Shown: positions 61,301 to 64,000 of the stretch, one piece after another
Position numbering within the stretch: the first letter of the stretch is position 1
Layout of the letters: every line of letters starts with the position of its first letter
Source of the DNA: Ascarosepion bandense
Lineage: Eukaryota; Mollusca; Cephalopoda; Sepiida; Sepiidae
Reading direction: 5' to 3'
Assembly (NCBI GenBank): GCA_037127315.1
Contig: JBBBDQ010001684.1
Span: forward strand, 5,582,501 to 5,646,500
Length of the DNA: 64,000 nt
Made by a program: the position numbers and the translations under genes
The notes under the pieces: model-generated
Databases searched by the model: none
The model's input: only the letters and a program-made list of their open reading frames with translations
What the model was told of the DNA's origin: nothing

Positions 61301-64000
61301 GGCCATGTTTTTTTTTTTTTTTTTTTTATTGTTCTCTGTCATTCCCTTGCTAACTGGACACATGGCTTGGAGGTGATTCCCCCTCCATCACACTACTGTC
61401 TGTTACTGCTTGTAAGGTAACTTAATCTCTCCAGAACTCTCCAGAACTGTATAGAAGAAACAGAATGAAGATAATTTTTGAAATTTTCTTAACTTTTTTC
61501 TGTCAGCAAGCCTGCAACTTGGTGAGTTTAGCCAGTGTGATCTTATTTTTTATTATTTTTTGAATTATTTATTTACTTATTTTTACTTGTATTTTATTTT
61601 ATTTTATTCTTTTTCGGTTCTTATCTTTTTCTGCCTAATTTTTGTGTAAATTGTTCTTAATTATGAAATTTAGGTTTGGTATATTAGGGTTTTTGGTTAT
61701 ATGTAGGAATTCTAAGACCGGCCATGTTGTTTTTTTTGTTTTTTTTTTATTGTTCTCTGTCATTCCCTTGCTAACTGGACACATGGCTTGGGTGATTCCC
61801 CCCTCATCACCACTGTCTGTTACTGCTTGCTTAAGGTAACTTAATCTCTCCAGAACTGTATAGAAGAAACAGAATGAAGATAATTTTGAAATTTTCTTAA
61901 CTTTTTTTCTGTCAGCAAGCCTGCAACTTGGTGAGTTTAGCCAGTGTGATCTTATTTTTTATTATTTTTGAATTATTTATTTACTTATTTTTACTTGTAT
62001 TTTTATTTTATTTTATTCTTTTTCGGTTCTTATCTTTTCTGCCTAATTTTTGTGTAAATTGTTCTTAATTATGAAATTTAGGTTTGGTATATTAGGGTTT
62101 GGTTATGTAGAATTCTAAGACCGGCCATGTTTTTTTTTTTTTTTTGTTTTTTTATTGTTCTCTGTCATTCCCTTGCTAACTGGACACATGGCTTGGAGGT
62201 GATTCCCCCCTCCATCCTTCTGTCTGTTACTGTATAAGGTAACCAATCTCTCCAGAACTGGTATAGAAGAAACAGAATGAAGATATTTTTGAAATTTTCT
62301 TAGCTTTTTTTCTGTCAGCAAGCCTGCAACTTGGTGAGTTGTGATGTGATCTTATTTTTATTATTTTTTGAATTATTTATTTACTTATTTTTACTTGTAT
62401 TTTTATTTTTATTTTATTCTTTTTTCGGTTCTTATCTTTTCTGCTAATTTTTGTGTAAATTGTTCTTAATTATGAAATTTGGGTTTTTGGTATATTAGGG
62501 TTTTGGTTATGTGCGAATTCTAAGACCGGCCATGTTTTTTTTTTTTTTTTTTTTTTTTTATTGTTCTCTGTCATTCCCTTGCTAACTGGACACATGGCTT
62601 GGAGGTGATTCCCCCTCCATCACTGCTGTCTGTTACTGCTTGCTTAAGGTAGCAATCTCTCCAGAACTCTCCAGAACTGTATAGAAGAAACAGAATGAAG
62701 ATAATTTTGAAATTTTCTTAACTTTTTCTGTCAGCAAGCCTGCAACGGTGAGTTTAGCCAGTGTGATCTTATTTTTATTATTTTTGAATTATTTATTTAC
62801 TTATTTTTACTTGTATTTTTATTTATTTTATTCTTTTTCGGTTCTTATCTTTTCTGCCTAATTTTTGTGTAAATTGTTCTTAATTATGAAATTTAGGTTT
62901 GGTATATTAGGGTTTTGGTTATATGTAGGAATTCTAGGGCCGGCCATGTTTTTTTTTGTTTTTTTTTTTTGTTGTTCTCTGTCATTCCCTTGCTAACTGG
63001 ACACATGACAAAAAAGGTGATTCCCCCCTCCATCACACTACTGTCTGTTACTGCTTGCTTAAGGTAACTTAATCTCTCCAGAACTGTATAGAAGAAGTAG
63101 AATGAAGATAATTTTGAAATTTTCTTAACTTTTTCTGTCAGCAAGCCTGCAACTTGGTGAGTTTAGCCCAGTGTGATCTTATTTTTATTATTTTGAATTA
63201 TTTATTTACTTATTTTTACTTGTATTTTTATTTTATTTTATTCTTTTTCGGTTCTTATCTTTTCTGCCTAATTTTTGTGTAAATTGTTCTTAATTATGAA
63301 ATTTGGGTTTGGTATATTAGGGTTTTGGTTATATGTAGGAATTCTAAGACCGGCCATGTTTTTTTGTTTTTTTTTATTGTTCTCTGTCATTCCCTTGCTA
63401 ACTGGACACATGGCTGGAGGTGATTCCCCTCCATCACACTACTGTCTGTTACTGCTTGTGAGTAACTTAATCTCTCCAGAACTGTATAGAAGAAACAGAA
63501 TGAAGATAATTTTGAAATTTTCTTAACTTTTTTTTCTGTCAGCAAACTGCAACTTGGTGAGTTTAGCCAGTGTGATCTTATTTTTTATTATTTTTGAATT
63601 ATTTATTTACTTATTTTTACTTGTATTTTTTTATTTTATTTTATTCTTTTTCGGTTCTTATCTTTTCTGCCTAATTTTTGTGTGAATTGTTCTTAATTAT
63701 GAAATTTAGGTTTGGTATATTGGGGTTTTGGTTATATGTAGGAATTCTAAGACCGGCCATGTTTTTTTTTTTTTTTTTTTTTTTTTATTGTTCTCTGTCA
63801 TTCCCTTGCTAACTGGACACATGGCTTGGAGGTGGTTCCCCCCTCCATCACACTACTGTCTGTTACTGCTTGTAAGGTAACTTAATCTCTCCAGAACTCT
63901 CCAGAACTGTATAGAAGAAACAGAATGAGGGTAATTTTTGAAATTTTCTTAACTTTTTCTGTCAGCAAGCCTGCAACTTAGTGGTTTAGCCAGTGTGATC
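37366..64000 (+). repeat. Large satellite array, about 412-bp unit, ~65 copies
   Basis: The same unit repeats head to tail from AGGTTTGGTATATTAGGG at 37366 to the window end. The landmark ACCGGCCATG, or its mutated form, occurs at about 65 places from about 37411 to about 63758, an average spacing near 412 bp. In order each unit holds ACCGGCCATG, a poly-T run of about 8-27 bases often split by one G, TCATTCCCTTGCTAACTGG, GATTCCCCCCTCCATCACAC, TTAAGGTAACTTAATCTC, one or two CTCCAGAACT words, AGAAGAAACAGAATGAAGAT, TCTTAACTTTTTTCTGTCAG, CAAGCCTGCAACTTG, GTGAGTTTAGCCAGTGTG, and a T/A-rich tail of about 150 bp. Units differ by many 1-4-base indels. No embedded transposon is seen. The array is open at the right edge. 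Confidence 0.97.
37591..37631 (+). promoter_or_regulatory. Exon-like splice cassette in the first 412-bp unit
   Basis: TCTTAAC (37591-37597) matches the metazoan branchpoint consensus. It is followed by a T-rich tract and CTGTCAG ending at 37610, a 15-base core CAAGCCTGCAACTTG (37611-37625), then GTGAGT (37626-37631), a strong 5' splice site. The same cassette recurs in most of the units. Use in splicing is an inference; no flanking gene is visible. Confidence 0.35.

Noticed and set aside
48072..63144. Lysine-rich minus-strand frames in the large array
   Set aside because: They are the reverse of the poly-T tract (poly-K) and do not persist from unit to unit.
38597..63526. Recurring 62-68-residue hydrophobic frame in many 412-bp units, as if a repeated membrane-protein gene
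   Set aside because: The listed start is a TTG codon (TTGTGTAAATTG...), not ATG. The frame crosses a poly-T run of variable length that breaks it in many units. It recurs only because the DNA is a tandem repeat.
34265..64000. CRISPR array, because of regular repeats
   Set aside because: Units are contiguous tandem copies with no unique spacers, in a eukaryotic transposon-rich context.

Overview
This is eukaryotic, AT-rich, non-genic DNA. I find no intact host protein-coding gene. The repeats fit a cephalopod mollusc, most likely an octopus relative: APE-type jockey/CR1-like and RTE-like LINE ends, tRNA-derived SINE heads, a 1.24-kb mariner, solo LTRs and several tandem arrays. The cephalopod call rests on recalled family resemblance, not a database search.

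Layout. (1) 1-11.8 kb is a mosaic of LINE fragments, microsatellites, a minus-strand LTR and local duplications. Most of 0.6-5.1 kb recurs, diverged and in the same orientation, at 26.9-29.4 kb. (2) 11.8-20.7 kb is a diverged satellite of about 185 bp. It is interrupted by three solo LTRs, two LINE 3' ends and TA microsatellites, and holds an inverted block at 17.46-18.98 kb. Its left edge has a nearly identical recent triplication. (3) 20.97-23.2 kb has an RTE-like LINE tail, a possible LTR and a dead mariner with intact terminal repeats and TA duplications. (4) 23.2-26.4 kb is AT-rich with no recognisable feature. (5) 26.4-29.4 kb is the second duplication copy. (6) 30.9-34.3 kb is a degenerate LINE (endonuclease, then reverse transcriptase, then C-terminus) split by an RTE-like LINE piece with a 6-bp target duplication. 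(7) 34.27-37.37 kb is a 94-bp minisatellite whose unit resembles the last codons and tail of that LINE. (8) 37.37 kb to the window end is a tandem array of about 65 units averaging about 412 bp, still running at the right edge.

The points most worth a second look are these. Most 412-bp units carry a branchpoint-like site, polypyrimidine tract, CAG, a 15-nt exon-like core and GTGAGT. The 94-bp minisatellite appears to have grown out of a LINE 3' end. Several unrelated elements sit at the same place in the 185-bp satellite monomer. A templated insertion with a foldback lies inside a LINE at 8.8-9.05 kb. The short open frames in this window are chance frames, transposon remnants, or frames recurring because the DNA repeats. 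The recurring 62-68-residue frame of the large array needs a TTG start and crosses a variable poly-T run, so it is not treated as a gene.
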